Shown here: in pieces, positions 26,710 to 36,458 of the stretch | Numbering within the stretch: the first letter of the stretch is position 1 | How the letters are laid out: each line of letters opens with the position of its first letter | Source: an uncultured Ruminiclostridium sp. | GTDB taxonomy: Bacteria; Bacillota; Clostridia; Oscillospirales; Ruminococcaceae | NCBI GenBank assembly: GCA_947594425.1 | Contig: CANQED010000007.1 | Coordinates: 1 to 64,000 of the forward strand | Length of the DNA stretch: 64,000 nucleotides | Reading direction: 5' to 3' | Made by a program: the position numbers and the translations under genes | Notes under the pieces: generated by a model | Database searches by the model: none | What the model was told of the DNA's origin: nothing | Seen by the model: only the letters and a program-made list of their open reading frames with translations

Positions 26710-27465
26710 ATGCGTAATTTTGCGGTAAGTATGGCGTACAACGGCGCGGCGTATCACGGCTTTCAGCGGCAGGATAACGGCATAACGATACAGCAGGTCG
26801 TTGAGGAGACCGCGTCGAGGCTGCTCGGCGAGGACGTCGCGATAATCGGCTGTTCGCGCACCGACGCGGGGGTGCACGCAAGGCAGTTCGTCTTTAATTT
26901 TAAGACCGATAGCGCCATACCCTGCGAGGGCTTTATACGGGCAATGAACGCCTTGCTTCCCGAGGACATAGCGATACTCGCCTGCGAGGAGGCTCCGCTT
27001 GATTTTCACGCGCGCTACTGCTGCGAGGGAAAGCGGTACCTGTACAGGATATATACCTCTGAGGTAAGAGATGTATTTTACCGCGACACGGCATTGCATT
27101 ATCCGTATACGCTCGATATTAAGAGTATGCGCGAGGCTGCTGAGTTACTTGTCGGACGGCACGACTTTGCGGCGTTTTGCAGGGCCGAGTCGCTAAAGCT
27201 CGTAAAGACCACCGTGCGCACCGTGTTTGACATAAGCGTAGAGCAGTCGGACAATATCACCGACATCAAGATAAGCGGCGACGGATTTTTACACAATATG
27301 GTAAGGATAATCGTCGGCACGCTGATATATATAAGCGAAGGAAAAAGAACAAAAGAGGATATAGTCTGCGCGCTTGATACAGGCGACCGCGAAAAGGCGG
27401 GGAAAACCTTGCCCGCCTGCGGACTTTATCTCGACGAAGTGTACTACCGAAAGAGGGAATATTAA
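26710..27465 (+). CDS. truA: tRNA pseudouridine(38-40) synthase TruA
   Basis: The 251-residue enzyme converts uridines 38, 39 and 40 of tRNA anticodon arms to pseudouridine. The catalytic Asp is in SRTDAGVHARQF (about residue 55), with FLHNMVRIIVG near the C-terminus. AAGGAG precedes the ATG. The next gene starts directly after its stop codon. Confidence 0.95.
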   Translation: MRNFAVSMAYNGAAYHGFQRQDNGITIQQVVEETASRLLGEDVAIIGCSRTDAGVHARQFVFNFKTDSAIPCEGFIRAMNALLPEDIAILACEEAPLDFHARYCCEGKRYLYRIYTSEVRDVFYRDTALHYPYTLDIKSMREAAELLVGRHDFAAFCRAESLKLVKTTVRTVFDISVEQSDNITDIKISGDGFLHNMVRIIVGTLIYISEGKRTKEDIVCALDTGDREKAGKTLPACGLYLDEVYYRKREY

Positions 27466-28650
27466 ATGAAGGTGCCCGATAATACACCCGAGCAAAACGA
27501 CAGCATAAACGATATGACGGCATATCGCAAGAAGAAGAAGAAATTTAAGATAATTAAGACCGTCGTTATACTTGCCGTAGTTGTCGCTTTAGGAGTGTGT
27601 GCGTTTATATTCAGAGATGAGATAATAAAGCCGTTTAAAGGTATTTTCTCGGGCTTTAGCTCGTCTAATGTGCAGGGCGGGGGATATCCCGTCAGGCTGC
27701 CGGGCAGCTCAGAGTACGAGCTGCTTGCTATGGGGGATAATTATGCGCTTATTACCGATACATATATTTACGCATATAATAACGCGGGTGGGCAGAGCCT
27801 TGCCGAGCAGCACGGCTATGTAGACCCCTGCGGAGCGTCTAATGACAGGCGGGTGCTGATATATGACAGAGGCGGACACGATTTTGCACTCTACGACAAC
27901 GACAGCAATATTTTTAAGCTTACTGTCGACGACGAGGTGATATCCTCGGCGTATATAGGCGAGGACGGCAGGATAGCCGTTATCACCTCGGGCGGACGTT
28001 ATTCTAACGTCGTATACGTATACGACGATAACGGAAAGTGGCTGTACACAAGAAAGTTTATCGACGAGAGCGTTATGCAGGCGGACTTTTCCGACGGCGG
28101 AAAATATCTTTATCTCACCGTAGTAAGGTCTGACAGCGGCGATATCGTCACCGATACCGTAAAGTATGACATAAGCACCGAGGACGGCGAGCTGTGGAAG
28201 TACACGATAAGCGACGGCATACCGTATGCCCTCGACTGCTCGGGAGGGGCGGTCACCATAGCGGCGGACAACGCGCTTTACAGCATTGACCCCGAGAGCG
28301 GCAAGGAGACGGGCAGGTATAATTACAACGGCGAGCTTGTGGACGTCAATATAGGAGAGAATGCCGACATACTGCTCCTCGACTATTATACAGGCGAAGG
28401 AAAGACGCTCATCTCCCTCGACAAGACCTGCACGGTAAACGCACAGTTAAACGGTTATGACACGATATACGACACCGTCATAACGGGAAACGAGCTGTGC
28501 ATATTGAGCGGGCGGGATATCATCCGACTTGATCTTAAGCTCAATGAGCTGTCTAAGGCGCGGCTCGAGGAGGACTTTTCGACGCTGATAAGGGCGGGCT
28601 CATTGTATCTTATGATGGGCTTTGACAAGATAGAAAAAGCTAATCTGTGA
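27466..28650 (+). CDS. DUF5711-type membrane-anchored beta-propeller-like protein
   Basis: The 394-residue product has a cytoplasmic N-terminus with a lysine cluster (RKKKKKFK), one transmembrane helix (about residues 28-46) and an extracytoplasmic beta-rich domain of about 330 residues. That domain has repeated short strands ending in YDRGG, YDDNG and DLKLN, consistent with a propeller. It resembles DUF5711 proteins of unknown function. It starts at the base after the truA stop and precedes a CvpA-family gene by 18 bases, so an envelope role shared with that protein is possible but unproven. Confidence 0.65.
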   Translation: MKVPDNTPEQNDSINDMTAYRKKKKKFKIIKTVVILAVVVALGVCAFIFRDEIIKPFKGIFSGFSSSNVQGGGYPVRLPGSSEYELLAMGDNYALITDTYIYAYNNAGGQSLAEQHGYVDPCGASNDRRVLIYDRGGHDFALYDNDSNIFKLTVDDEVISSAYIGEDGRIAVITSGGRYSNVVYVYDDNGKWLYTRKFIDESVMQADFSDGGKYLYLTVVRSDSGDIVTDTVKYDISTEDGELWKYTISDGIPYALDCSGGAVTIAADNALYSIDPESGKETGRYNYNGELVDVNIGENADILLLDYYTGEGKTLISLDKTCTVNAQLNGYDTIYDTVITGNELCILSGRDIIRLDLKLNELSKARLEEDFSTLIRAGSLYLMMGFDKIEKANL

Positions 28651-28668
28651 TAAAAAGAAAGGAATTTT

Positions 28669-29700
28669 ATGGGTACGATATTTTTCTGGTTTTATGATGT
28701 GCTGCTTGCGGCGGTGCTTATAGGTATGCTGTTTTTGGGCGTAAAGCGGGGGTTTATCCGTATGCTGCTCAGTCTTATCGCGCTCGCGGCGGCGTTTATC
28801 GCGTCGCTTTACATAAGCGACGGGCTTTCTACACTTATATATGATAAATTTGTCAGCGAGCCTCTCGAGAATACTATTACCGACACCGTAAACGACGCTT
28901 TCGGCGATAACTTTGTCGTTCAGATAGGAAAGATAGATATGTCTAAGGCTACCGTCGGAGGAAAGCCGATAGATCAGCTTAAGCTCACCCCCGACGCAGC
29001 GGGAAAGATAACTATCACGCTTGACGACGTGGATATGACAAAGACGGGACTTAGCAATGTAGACCTTAGTATGCTCGGATTTGACACCTCGCAGAATTTG
29101 TCTAATCTTGATATCGGCACTGTGCAGATATTGCAGAGCGACCTTAAAGATAACAATATCGAAGATCTTGTCATGGCGGAGGTCGTTTCCGCAAAGATAA
29201 AGGACTCGGAGATGTTTGACGATATATCAAAGATAGTCGACGATATAAACGAAGCATTGCCCGTTGATGTTGTATCGGCTAAATCTCTTCAGCAGATGGA
29301 CAATACTATGATACGCGACGTTGTTATCAGTATAGCTAACGCAAACGGCAATCCCGGAAAGTCGATACTCGACGGGGTAATAAAGCCCATGCTGTTAGTT
29401 CCGATAAGAACATTGATTTTTGTATTGTTATTTGTTATAATAATGATAGTGCTTACATTGATAATAAAGGGGACTTCTATTATCAATAAGCTGCCGCTCA
29501 TCGGCAAATTCAACGAGGTGCTCGGCGGCGTAATGGGAATATTAGAGGGCGTAATAGTTATATTCATTATAGTTATCGCGCTGCATCTGACCGTGACGCT
29601 TACCGATAACTCCCTTGTGTTTTTGAACGAAATGACGATAAACGAGTCTTACGCGTTCAGCTGGGTATATAACTTTAGATTTTTAGACTTTTTAGCATAA
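28669..29700 (+). CDS. CvpA-family membrane protein with large extracytoplasmic insertion
   Basis: The 343-residue protein has two N-terminal helices (about residues 4-24 and 31-51), a soluble segment of about 190 residues, and two C-terminal helices (about 243-268 and 286-308), with the VLGGVMGILEGVIVIF motif typical of CvpA. Ordinary CvpA proteins are about 160-200 residues with a short loop, so the middle is an insertion. It has strand-like repeats ending DLSMLGFD and LQSDLKDNNIEDL. The molecular function of CvpA is unclear (colicin V production, envelope stress). Confidence 0.7.
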   Translation: MGTIFFWFYDVLLAAVLIGMLFLGVKRGFIRMLLSLIALAAAFIASLYISDGLSTLIYDKFVSEPLENTITDTVNDAFGDNFVVQIGKIDMSKATVGGKPIDQLKLTPDAAGKITITLDDVDMTKTGLSNVDLSMLGFDTSQNLSNLDIGTVQILQSDLKDNNIEDLVMAEVVSAKIKDSEMFDDISKIVDDINEALPVDVVSAKSLQQMDNTMIRDVVISIANANGNPGKSILDGVIKPMLLVPIRTLIFVLLFVIIMIVLTLIIKGTSIINKLPLIGKFNEVLGGVMGILEGVIVIFIIVIALHLTVTLTDNSLVFLNEMTINESYAFSWVYNFRFLDFLA

Positions 29701-29728
29701 AATTTTAGTACAAGACAGGTGATTGTTT

Positions 29729-32023
29729 ATGATGTGTTCAAGATGCAAAAAAAGACCCGCCGTGGTGTTTATTTCCACCCTCAACGGAAATGAAAAGCGC
29801 GACGAGGGCCTGTGCCTTATCTGCGCAAAAGAGCTTGGCGTGCCGCAGGTAAACGACTATATCAAGCAGATGGGTCTTAGCGAGGAGGACCTCGAAGAAA
29901 GCTACAAGCTGCTTTTCGGCGACGATAGCGAGGAAGAGGACGACGACGCGGCCGACGCGGACGACAAGTTTTCTCCCGGCGGGGCGGGGACAATGCCCTC
30001 TATGTTTCAGCGGATATTCGGTCAGCCGAAAAACGAGAGCGACGGCATATCCTCCGACCGCCCTAAAGAAACTCAAAAGGACGACGGCAAAAAGCGCAAA
30101 AAGAAGGACGACAAGAAGCACCGCTTTCTTGACACCTACTGCACCTGTCTTACCGATAAGGCGCGGCGCGGCGAGCTTGACCGCATAATCGGCAGGGATA
30201 AGGAAATATACCGCGTAACGCAGATACTTTCGCGCCGCACCAAAAACAACCCCTGCATAATCGGTGAGCCGGGCGTAGGCAAGACCGCTATTGCCGAGGG
30301 CATAGCCCAGAAGATAGCGAGCGGCGACGTGCCGTTCAGACTTCAGGATAAGGAGCTGTATCTGCTCGACCTTACCGCGCTCGTTGCGGGCACGCAGTTC
30401 AGAGGTCAGTTTGAGAGCAGGGCAAAGTCCCTGATAGACGAGATAAAGACGGCGGGTAATATAATCCTCTTTATCGACGAGGTGCACAATCTTGTCGGCA
30501 CGGGCGACTCTGAGGGGACAATGAACGCCGCTAATATATTCAAGCCCGCGCTGTCAAGGGGCGAGATGCAGGTCATAGGCGCGACCACTTTTGACGAATA
30601 CAGAAAGTATATCGAAAAGGACGCCGCACTCGAAAGGCGTTTTCAGCCCGTCACGGTAAACGAGCCGACGATAGACGAGACCGTCGAGCTGCTAAAGGGG
30701 ATAAAATCCTACTACGAGACCCACCACCATATACACATCAGCGACGAGGTGTTAAAGAGCTGCGCGGTGCTTAGCGAGAGGTATATCACCGACCGTTTTC
30801 TCCCCGATAAGGCGATAGACCTGCTCGACGAGTCCGCCGCCTGCGCGAGCATAAACAGCGACGACCTCACTCAGTACGAGAAGCTTAAAAAAGAGAATAA
30901 AAAGCTCGAGAGCGAGGAGGGCGAGCTCTCCTCCGATACCGAGAACGTAAATTATCAGCAAATAGCGGAGATAAAGACGCGCGTTGCCAAGAATAATGAG
31001 CTGATAGCCGAGCTACAGCCCAAGATAGAGAAGATAAACGTATCCGTGCAGGATGTGTGCAAGGTCATAGAGCTGTGGACGGGTATCCCCGCAAGCAAGA
31101 TAATGGAGACCGAGTATATCAAGATAGCAAAGCTTGAGGAGGCCCTTAAAAGCAGGATAGTAGGTCAGGACGAGGCCTGCGAGCTTGTGGCAAGGGCGAT
31201 AAAGCGCACAAGAGTGCAGCTGTCCGCGCGCAGGCGTCCCGCGTCGTTTATATTTGTAGGACCTACGGGCGTAGGAAAGACCGAGCTTGTAAAGGTGCTC
31301 GCTACCGAGCTGTTTGATACGGTTGACCCGCTGATAAGGCTTGATATGTCCGAGTTTATGGAAAAGCACAGCGTGTCGCGCATTATCGGCTCGCCTCCCG
31401 GATATGTCGGATACGACGAGGCGGGGCAGCTTACCGAAAAGGTGCGCAGAAAGCCGTACTCGGTGATCCTTTTTGACGAGATAGAAAAGGCGCACCCCGA
31501 CGTGCTGAATATCCTCTTGCAGATACTTGACGAGGGCAAGGTCAACGACGCTCACGGCAGAACGGTAAGCTTTGAGCATACCGTCATAGCTATGACCTCA
31601 AACGCGGGCTCTTCGATAAAGTCAAACGGTATGGGCTTTGCCAAGACCGAGGCGGATATTTCTAAAGAAAAGGCTATGAAAGCGCTGAACGAGTTCCTGC
31701 GCCCCGAGTTTATCAGCCGTATAGACGAGATAGTGGTATTCTCCCCCTTAGACGAAAAGTCCTACTGCGATATAGCAAGGCTTATGATAAACGAGATGAG
31801 AGAGCCGCTAAGCGAAAAGGATATAACCCTCGACGTAAAAGAGGCGGCATATCAGTATATCGGTAAAAAGGCGTTTGGCGGAAAATACGGCGGCAGAGAC
31901 GTCCGCAGGATAATCCGCAAGGAGGTCGAGGATAAGATAGCCGACCTTATTGTCAGCGCGGACGGCAACGTCTCTTCGATAAATATCGATTCCGACGGCG
32001 AGAAGCTTATCATATCCGTATAA
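29729..32023 (+). CDS. ClpC-like AAA+ unfoldase with N-terminal McsA-like zinc finger
   Basis: The 764-residue protein starts with a C-x2-C ... C-x2-C finger (CSRCKKRP and CLICAKELG, residues about 3-35) and an acidic/Lys linker, in place of the usual Clp N-terminal repeats. Two AAA+ domains follow: Walker [14 protein letters not shown] with [11 protein letters not shown], and [15 protein letters not shown] with [15 protein letters not shown] coiled middle region lies between them. The MGF tripeptide after [11 protein letters not shown] is where ClpC carries its ClpP-docking loop, so ClpP pairing is plausible. AGGTGA fits the ATG at 29729; an upstream in-frame TTG is less likely. Confidence 0.88.
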   Translation: MMCSRCKKRPAVVFISTLNGNEKRDEGLCLICAKELGVPQVNDYIKQMGLSEEDLEESYKLLFGDDSEEEDDDAADADDKFSPGGAGTMPSMFQRIFGQPKNESDGISSDRPKETQKDDGKKRKKKDDKKHRFLDTYCTCLTDKARRGELDRIIGRDKEIYRVTQILSRRTKNNPCIIGEPGVGKTAIAEGIAQKIASGDVPFRLQDKELYLLDLTALVAGTQFRGQFESRAKSLIDEIKTAGNIILFIDEVHNLVGTGDSEGTMNAANIFKPALSRGEMQVIGATTFDEYRKYIEKDAALERRFQPVTVNEPTIDETVELLKGIKSYYETHHHIHISDEVLKSCAVLSERYITDRFLPDKAIDLLDESAACASINSDDLTQYEKLKKENKKLESEEGELSSDTENVNYQQIAEIKTRVAKNNELIAELQPKIEKINVSVQDVCKVIELWTGIPASKIMETEYIKIAKLEEALKSRIVGQDEACELVARAIKRTRVQLSARRRPASFIFVGPTGVGKTELVKVLATELFDTVDPLIRLDMSEFMEKHSVSRIIGSPPGYVGYDEAGQLTEKVRRKPYSVILFDEIEKAHPDVLNILLQILDEGKVNDAHGRTVSFEHTVIAMTSNAGSSIKSNGMGFAKTEADISKEKAMKALNEFLRPEFISRIDEIVVFSPLDEKSYCDIARLMINEMREPLSEKDITLDVKEAAYQYIGKKAFGGKYGGRDVRRIIRKEVEDKIADLIVSADGNVSSINIDSDGEKLIISV

Positions 32024-32034
32024 TAGGAGGAATT

Positions 32035-32739
32035 ATGGCGGTAATCATCACGGGCGGAACGGGCACGATAGGCAGCGCGCTTGTAAAAGAGTTTGCGGCC
32101 GATAACGACGTGGCGGTAATTTATAAAAGCTCCGACGATAAAGCCGCCGCGCTGGAAAAAGCATACGGCTGTAAGTGCTATAAGGCTGATATAACCTCCC
32201 GCCCCGAGGCAAAGCGGGCCGTATCGGATATACTGTCATATTTTTCCACGGCGGATATTCTCATAAATAATGTCGGTATCTCGCAGATAAAGCTGTTTAC
32301 CGATATAACCGAGACAGACTGGTACAATATGCTCGACGCTAATCTCACCGGGATGTTCAACGTCACTCAGTGTGTCGTCCCGCATATGATAGGCAGAAAA
32401 AAGGGGAGCATAGTAAACGTATCCTCGGTATGGGGAGTGCACGGGGCCGCCTGCGAGGTGCACTATTCCACCGCTAAGGCGGGGGTGATAGGCTTTACTA
32501 AGGCGCTGGCAAAAGAGCTCGCCCCGAGCGGCATACGCGTAAACTGCGCCGCGCCCGGAGTAATAGACAGTCCTATGAATAACAACGTGCTGACCGTGGA
32601 AGAACTGCGCGAGCTTGAGCGTGAGATACCGCTCGGCAGACAGGGCACAGCAGAAGAAACCGCGCGGTGCATAAGATTTCTCGCCGAGGCGGAGTATGTC
32701 ACGGGGCAGACGCTGGGCATAGACGGCGGCTTTTATTAA
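32035..32739 (+). CDS. Short-chain dehydrogenase/reductase (FabG/YmfI-like)
   Basis: The 234-residue classical SDR has the NAD(P) motif TGGTGTIG, the NNVGIS stretch, catalytic Ser in VNVSSVWG, and Tyr-x3-Lys in HYSTAKAG. The C-terminus ends LGIDGGFY. It resembles 3-oxoacyl-ACP reductase-like enzymes, but outside a fatty-acid cluster the substrate is unclear. The RBS AGGAGGA lies ahead of the ATG, 11 bases after the ClpC-like gene, so it is probably the last gene of that operon. Confidence 0.85.
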   Translation: MAVIITGGTGTIGSALVKEFAADNDVAVIYKSSDDKAAALEKAYGCKCYKADITSRPEAKRAVSDILSYFSTADILINNVGISQIKLFTDITETDWYNMLDANLTGMFNVTQCVVPHMIGRKKGSIVNVSSVWGVHGAACEVHYSTAKAGVIGFTKALAKELAPSGIRVNCAAPGVIDSPMNNNVLTVEELRELEREIPLGRQGTAEETARCIRFLAEAEYVTGQTLGIDGGFY

Positions 32740-32778
32740 GAGAAATTAAATATTTAAATATTTTTTATTATTTCTCTT
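32738..32778 (+). terminator. A/T-rich hairpin after the SDR gene
   Basis: AAGAGAAAT (32738-32746) pairs with ATTTCTCTT (32770-32778), with an A/T-rich, partly self-complementary interior that contains a T6 run. Its 3' arm runs into the -35 of the ppa promoter. It may weaken read-through, but it lacks the GC-rich stem of a strong terminator. Confidence 0.35.
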
Positions 32779-32805
32779 GAAATTTTACAATAGATATTGT
32801 ATAAT
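32777..32805 (+). promoter_or_regulatory. Sigma-A promoter for ppa-maf
   Basis: TTGAAA (32777-32782) and TATAAT (32800-32805) are separated by 17 bases. The -10 lies about 57 bases ahead of the ppa ATG. Confidence 0.75.
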
Positions 32806-32861
32806 TAACATAGCTTAAAGAAAGCGGCGGAAATATTACATACCGTCGAATGAGGTCAATT

Positions 32862-33431
32862 ATGAGTAGTAATGTATGGCATGACATAGACAGCTCGAGG
32901 GTTACGCCCACGGATTTTCTCGCGGTGATAGAGATAGCCAAGGGCGGAAAGTGCAAGTACGAGCTGGATAAAAAGAGCGGTATGCTTATCCTTGACAGGA
33001 TACTGTATACCTCTACGCATTATCCCGCGAATTACGGCTTTATACCTAAGACCCTTGCCGACGACGGCGACCCGCTCGATGTGCTGGTACTGTGCAACGA
33101 GCCGCTCGTACCCCTCGTGCTGGTAGACTGCTATCCTATCGGAGTTATAAATATGATGGATAACGGCCATATGGATCAGAAGATTATCGCTATACCCTTT
33201 GAGGATCCCAATTACAATTCTTACCGCAGCATAGAGGGACTGCCGAGCCATATTTTTGAGGAGATGCAGCACTTTTTCAGGGTGTACAAGCAGCTAGAGG
33301 GCAAGGATACCGCGGTAAACGAGGTCATGGGTCAGAAGATGGCGGTGCAGATAATCGCCGAGTGCATAGAAAATTATCGCGAGATATACGGCGACAAATA
33401 CGATAAAAAAGATGCTGATATTAGCAAGTAA
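32862..33431 (+). CDS. ppa: Family I inorganic pyrophosphatase
   Basis: The 189-residue soluble Mg-dependent enzyme hydrolyses pyrophosphate to phosphate, pulling biosynthetic reactions forward. The family motif DDGDPLDVLVLC (about residues 65-76) holds the metal-binding aspartates, and KYELDKKSG supplies the conserved Lys and Glu. An ATG at 32850 is in frame, but GAGGT at 32852-32856 suits the ATG at 32862. Its last 20 bases overlap the start of maf. Confidence 0.93.
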   Translation: MSSNVWHDIDSSRVTPTDFLAVIEIAKGGKCKYELDKKSGMLILDRILYTSTHYPANYGFIPKTLADDGDPLDVLVLCNEPLVPLVLVDCYPIGVINMMDNGHMDQKIIAIPFEDPNYNSYRSIEGLPSHIFEEMQHFFRVYKQLEGKDTAVNEVMGQKMAVQIIAECIENYREIYGDKYDKKDADISK

Positions 33432-33981
33432 GTCGCCGCGCCGTATCGAATTATTAAAGCTTGCGGGGCTGGACTTTATCTCCGTCCCCGCATTATCGGA
33501 AGAAAAGGCGGATATGTCGCTCTCTCCCGAGCAGGTCGTCTTATCTCTTGCAAGAGCAAAGGCTAAAGAGATTAGCGCAAAATACCCCTCAGACATTGTT
33601 ATCGGCGCGGATACTGTTGTATACTTTGACGGCAATATCCTCGGAAAGCCAAAGGACGCTGCCGATGCAAAGCGAATGCTGCGTATGCTCTCGGATAATG
33701 TCCACAGCGTCTATACCGGAGTATGTATTTTAGGCGGGGGAAAAGAGCGCAGCTTTTACGAAAAGACCGACGTTACATTTTACCCCCTCTCGGACGGCGA
33801 GATAGACGAATATATCGCGACGGGCGAGCCTATGGACAAGGCGGGAGCGTACGGCATACAGGAAAAGGGCTTTATCCTTGTTAAGGGGATAAGCGGCGAT
33901 TATTATAACGTTGTCGGACTGCCGCTTGCAAGGACCGTCCGCACGCTTAAAGAATTTGACGATTTTGTGCCACGCACATAA
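33412..33981 (+). CDS. maf: Maf-family nucleoside triphosphate pyrophosphatase
   Basis: The 189-residue protein has the Maf signatures LASKSPRR at the N-terminus and IGADTVVYFDG near residue 65, with the conserved GEPMDKAGAYGIQ loop. Maf proteins hydrolyse dTTP, UTP or modified nucleotides and have been linked to septum control. Pairing with pyrophosphatase, including a 20-base overlap, makes metabolic sense because the product is pyrophosphate. Confidence 0.93.
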   Translation: MLILASKSPRRIELLKLAGLDFISVPALSEEKADMSLSPEQVVLSLARAKAKEISAKYPSDIVIGADTVVYFDGNILGKPKDAADAKRMLRMLSDNVHSVYTGVCILGGGKERSFYEKTDVTFYPLSDGEIDEYIATGEPMDKAGAYGIQEKGFILVKGISGDYYNVVGLPLARTVRTLKEFDDFVPRT

Positions 33982-34008
33982 AATATTAGCTGAAAAGGAG
34001 AAATTGCT

Positions 34009-34272
34009 ATGTTGTTCGTAAACAACCCTTTTAACAAAGAGGTTACGGAATTTGACGGGGAATATTTCAAGGCTGTAAGAGAGGCGGACAATAAGATCTA
34101 CCTTTCCAACGGCGCTATCATTAAGCAGACCAACGAGGGAAAGTATTTCGACGTATCTACAAGCGAGAAATACGGCACCGTGTTTGAGGCTGATAATGTA
34201 AATGAGATAGGCCCTATCGTGGGGTACGCCATAGTCGAGGGCTCGACGGGACCCGATTATTTCGGCTTTTGA
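34009..34272 (+). CDS. Small conserved-looking protein of unknown function
   Basis: This 87-residue protein, with a good RBS (AAAAGGAGAAA), contains no membrane segment or signal peptide and has a mixed strand-rich composition (EFDGEYFKAV, KIYLSNGAII, STGPDYFGF). I do not recognise the family. It follows maf by 27 bases and converges on feoB with a gap of only one base between the two stop codons. Codon use is like its neighbours. Confidence 0.65.
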   Translation: MLFVNNPFNKEVTEFDGEYFKAVREADNKIYLSNGAIIKQTNEGKYFDVSTSEKYGTVFEADNVNEIGPIVGYAIVEGSTGPDYFGF

Positions 34273-34273
34273 T

Positions 34274-36340
34274 CTAGATAAAAAGCTGCCCCGCGGCGTT
34301 TATCAATAAGCATAATATTACTCCAACGGCAGTCGGCAGTATAGCTGAGACTGCCGTCCATTTTATGCTGTGGGTCTCTTTATAGATAGTAAGACAGGTA
34401 GTCGAGCAGGGAAAGTGAAACAGCGAGAATATTATCACGCATATCGCCGTTATCGTCGTCCAGCCGTTAGCGGATAAAAGCTGCGCCAGCTGCGCCGTCC
34501 CCATATCCGACAGCGCCCCCGAGGCGGAGTACGCCATTATTATGATAGGTATTACCGTCTCGTTGGCGGGAAAGCCGAGTATAAACGCAAACAGTATCAC
34601 CCCGTCCATCCCCATAGCCCTGCCCACGGGGTCAAAAAATCCCGTGCATATATCGAGCAGTGAAGCGCCGTTTACGCTCACGTTCGCCGTTATCCAGATT
34701 ATCAGCCCCGCAGGCGCGGCGACCGTCACCGCTCTGCCCAGTACAAACAGCGTCCTGTCCAAGAAAGAGCGCACTATCACCTTTCCTATCTGCGGGCGGC
34801 GGTATGAGGGCAGCTCGAGCATAAAGGACGACGGCTCGCCCTTAAGCAGTGTGGCGTTAAGCAGCTTAGCGCACAGCAGGGTGACGGCTATCCCGAGCGT
34901 AAGTACCAGCGCGAGCCCGAGCGCCGACGCGGCGTTTTGCATTATCCCCGCGCCCGTGCCTATTATGAATATTGTCATTAGGCTTATTATTGTGGGAAAT
35001 TTGCCGTTGCAGGGGACCATAGACGCGGTTATTATCGCTATCAGCCTTTCGCGGCTGCTGTCGATTATCCTCGCCCCCGTGACCCCGCAGGCGTTGCAGC
35101 CGAGGCTCATACACATACTCAGCGCCTGCTTTCCGCACGCTCCCGCCTTTTGGAAAAATTTATCAAGGTTAAAGGCTATCCTCGGCAACACGCCGAAATC
35201 CTCGAGCAATGTAAACAGCGGGAAAAATATAGCCATAGGCGGCAGCATTACCGCCACCACCCACGCGAGCACCCTAAATACTCCCTGCGTCAGCATATTA
35301 TTTATAAATACGGGCATACCGACATAGGAGAAGAACTCCGCAAGCTTATCTTCCAAAAAGTTGAACATATCAGACAGCAGCTCTGAGGGATAATTTGCGC
35401 CCGTTACCGTTATCCATAATATCACCGTCAGCATAAGCAGCATAATAGGCGCGGCGGTGAATTTTCCCGTTAGTATGCGGTCTATCTTCCTGTCGCGGCG
35501 GGTCTTGCGGCTGCTTTTTTCCATCACCGACTCACAGCACACCGACTCGGCGTTTAATACGGCGCAGGAGGATATTTTATCCTCCGCTTTTTCTATATTA
35601 ATATCATTGTTATCAAGAGCGTCTTTTATTTCGGCAAATAATGACGCTTTTTGTGTGTCGCTGAGCCCCGCGCTTTCGCACATTTCGGCTACAAATTCGG
35701 TGTTATTTTCAATAAGCCTCAGCGCGGCGAACCTTTGCGGTAAAATTTTACCAAAATACTTCTCGGCAATGGGGGAGACCGCCTTAACGGCGTTTTCTAT
35801 CTCGGCGGTATATGTAAGCCTATAGCATTCTTCCCGCGGGTGCTCGGCGGCGTATTCTATCGCGTCCGACAGCTTGTCAAGACCCTTTTTGCTGCGGGCG
35901 GCGGTCTTTATCACGGGTATGCCGAGATTGTCTCTCAGCTTGTCGACGTCGACGGCTATATTCTTTTTTTCCGCCTCGTCGATAAGATTGACGCACAGCA
36001 CCACGTTAGGCACTGCCTCCATTGTTTGCAGTGCGAGTATGAGGTTACGTTCAAGGCAGGACGCGTCGCACACCACCACCGTAACGTCGGTCTTTTCAAA
36101 GGCGATAAAGCTGCGCGCCGCGCGCTCCTCCTCCGAGTGCGCCATTAGCGAGTACGTCCCCGGAAGATCGAATATCGTTATTTTCTTATTGTTTCTTATG
36201 TATTCGCCCTGTGCGTTGCTGACGGTTTTTCCCGCCCAGTTGCCGGTGTGCTGCTTTAGCCCCGTAAGGGCGTTGAAAACAGTGCTTTTGCCAACATTTG
36301 GGTTGCCGACCAGGGTCACTCTTATTTCCGATTTGTCCAT
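34274..36340 (-). CDS. feoB: Ferrous iron transporter FeoB
   Basis: The 688-residue protein has an N-terminal G-domain with G1 GNPNVGKST, G3 DLPGTYSL and a G4-like LCVNLIDEA, a helical linker, and a C-terminal membrane region with two gate-like segments (LGCNACGVTGARII and SMVPCNGKFPT). The family takes up Fe(II) across the cytoplasmic membrane. The GNWAGKTV stretch is typical of FeoB. No feoA or feoC gene lies beside it, which is less usual. A promoter candidate lies just upstream, and its stop is one base from that of the convergent small gene. Confidence 0.9.
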   Translation of the reverse strand: MDKSEIRVTLVGNPNVGKSTVFNALTGLKQHTGNWAGKTVSNAQGEYIRNNKKITIFDLPGTYSLMAHSEEERAARSFIAFEKTDVTVVVCDASCLERNLILALQTMEAVPNVVLCVNLIDEAEKKNIAVDVDKLRDNLGIPVIKTAARSKKGLDKLSDAIEYAAEHPREECYRLTYTAEIENAVKAVSPIAEKYFGKILPQRFAALRLIENNTEFVAEMCESAGLSDTQKASLFAEIKDALDNNDINIEKAEDKISSCAVLNAESVCCESVMEKSSRKTRRDRKIDRILTGKFTAAPIMLLMLTVILWITVTGANYPSELLSDMFNFLEDKLAEFFSYVGMPVFINNMLTQGVFRVLAWVVAVMLPPMAIFFPLFTLLEDFGVLPRIAFNLDKFFQKAGACGKQALSMCMSLGCNACGVTGARIIDSSRERLIAIITASMVPCNGKFPTIISLMTIFIIGTGAGIMQNAASALGLALVLTLGIAVTLLCAKLLNATLLKGEPSSFMLELPSYRRPQIGKVIVRSFLDRTLFVLGRAVTVAAPAGLIIWITANVSVNGASLLDICTGFFDPVGRAMGMDGVILFAFILGFPANETVIPIIIMAYSASGALSDMGTAQLAQLLSANGWTTITAICVIIFSLFHFPCSTTCLTIYKETHSIKWTAVSAILPTAVGVILCLLINAAGQLFI

Positions 36341-36361
36341 TTTCAGCCCTCCGTTTTGTTT

Positions 36362-36390
36362 AATATATGTAATAGAGGTAAATTTGTTAA
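36362..36390 (-). promoter_or_regulatory. Candidate promoter for feoB
   Basis: On the minus strand TTAACA (36390-36385) and TATATT (36367-36362) are separated by 17 bases. The -10 is about 20 bases ahead of the ATG at 36340, giving a very short leader. No clear Fur-box inverted repeat could be made out by eye. Confidence 0.45.
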
Positions 36391-36399
36391 AGGGGGCTC

Positions 36400-36438
36400 A
36401 AAAAAACGGCGAAAGCAAATTAAATCGCTCTCGCCGTT
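36400..36438 (-). terminator. Terminator of the secA-DUF1015-epimerase-adaptor operon
   Basis: On the minus strand, AACGGCGA pairs with TCGCCGTT and AGC with GCT around one mismatch (plus-strand 36405-36438). A run of seven T follows (complement of the A-run at 36400-36406). It lies 20 bases after the adaptor gene's stop codon. Confidence 0.8.
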
Positions 36439-36458
36439 TAGTATTATTATCTTAAATT

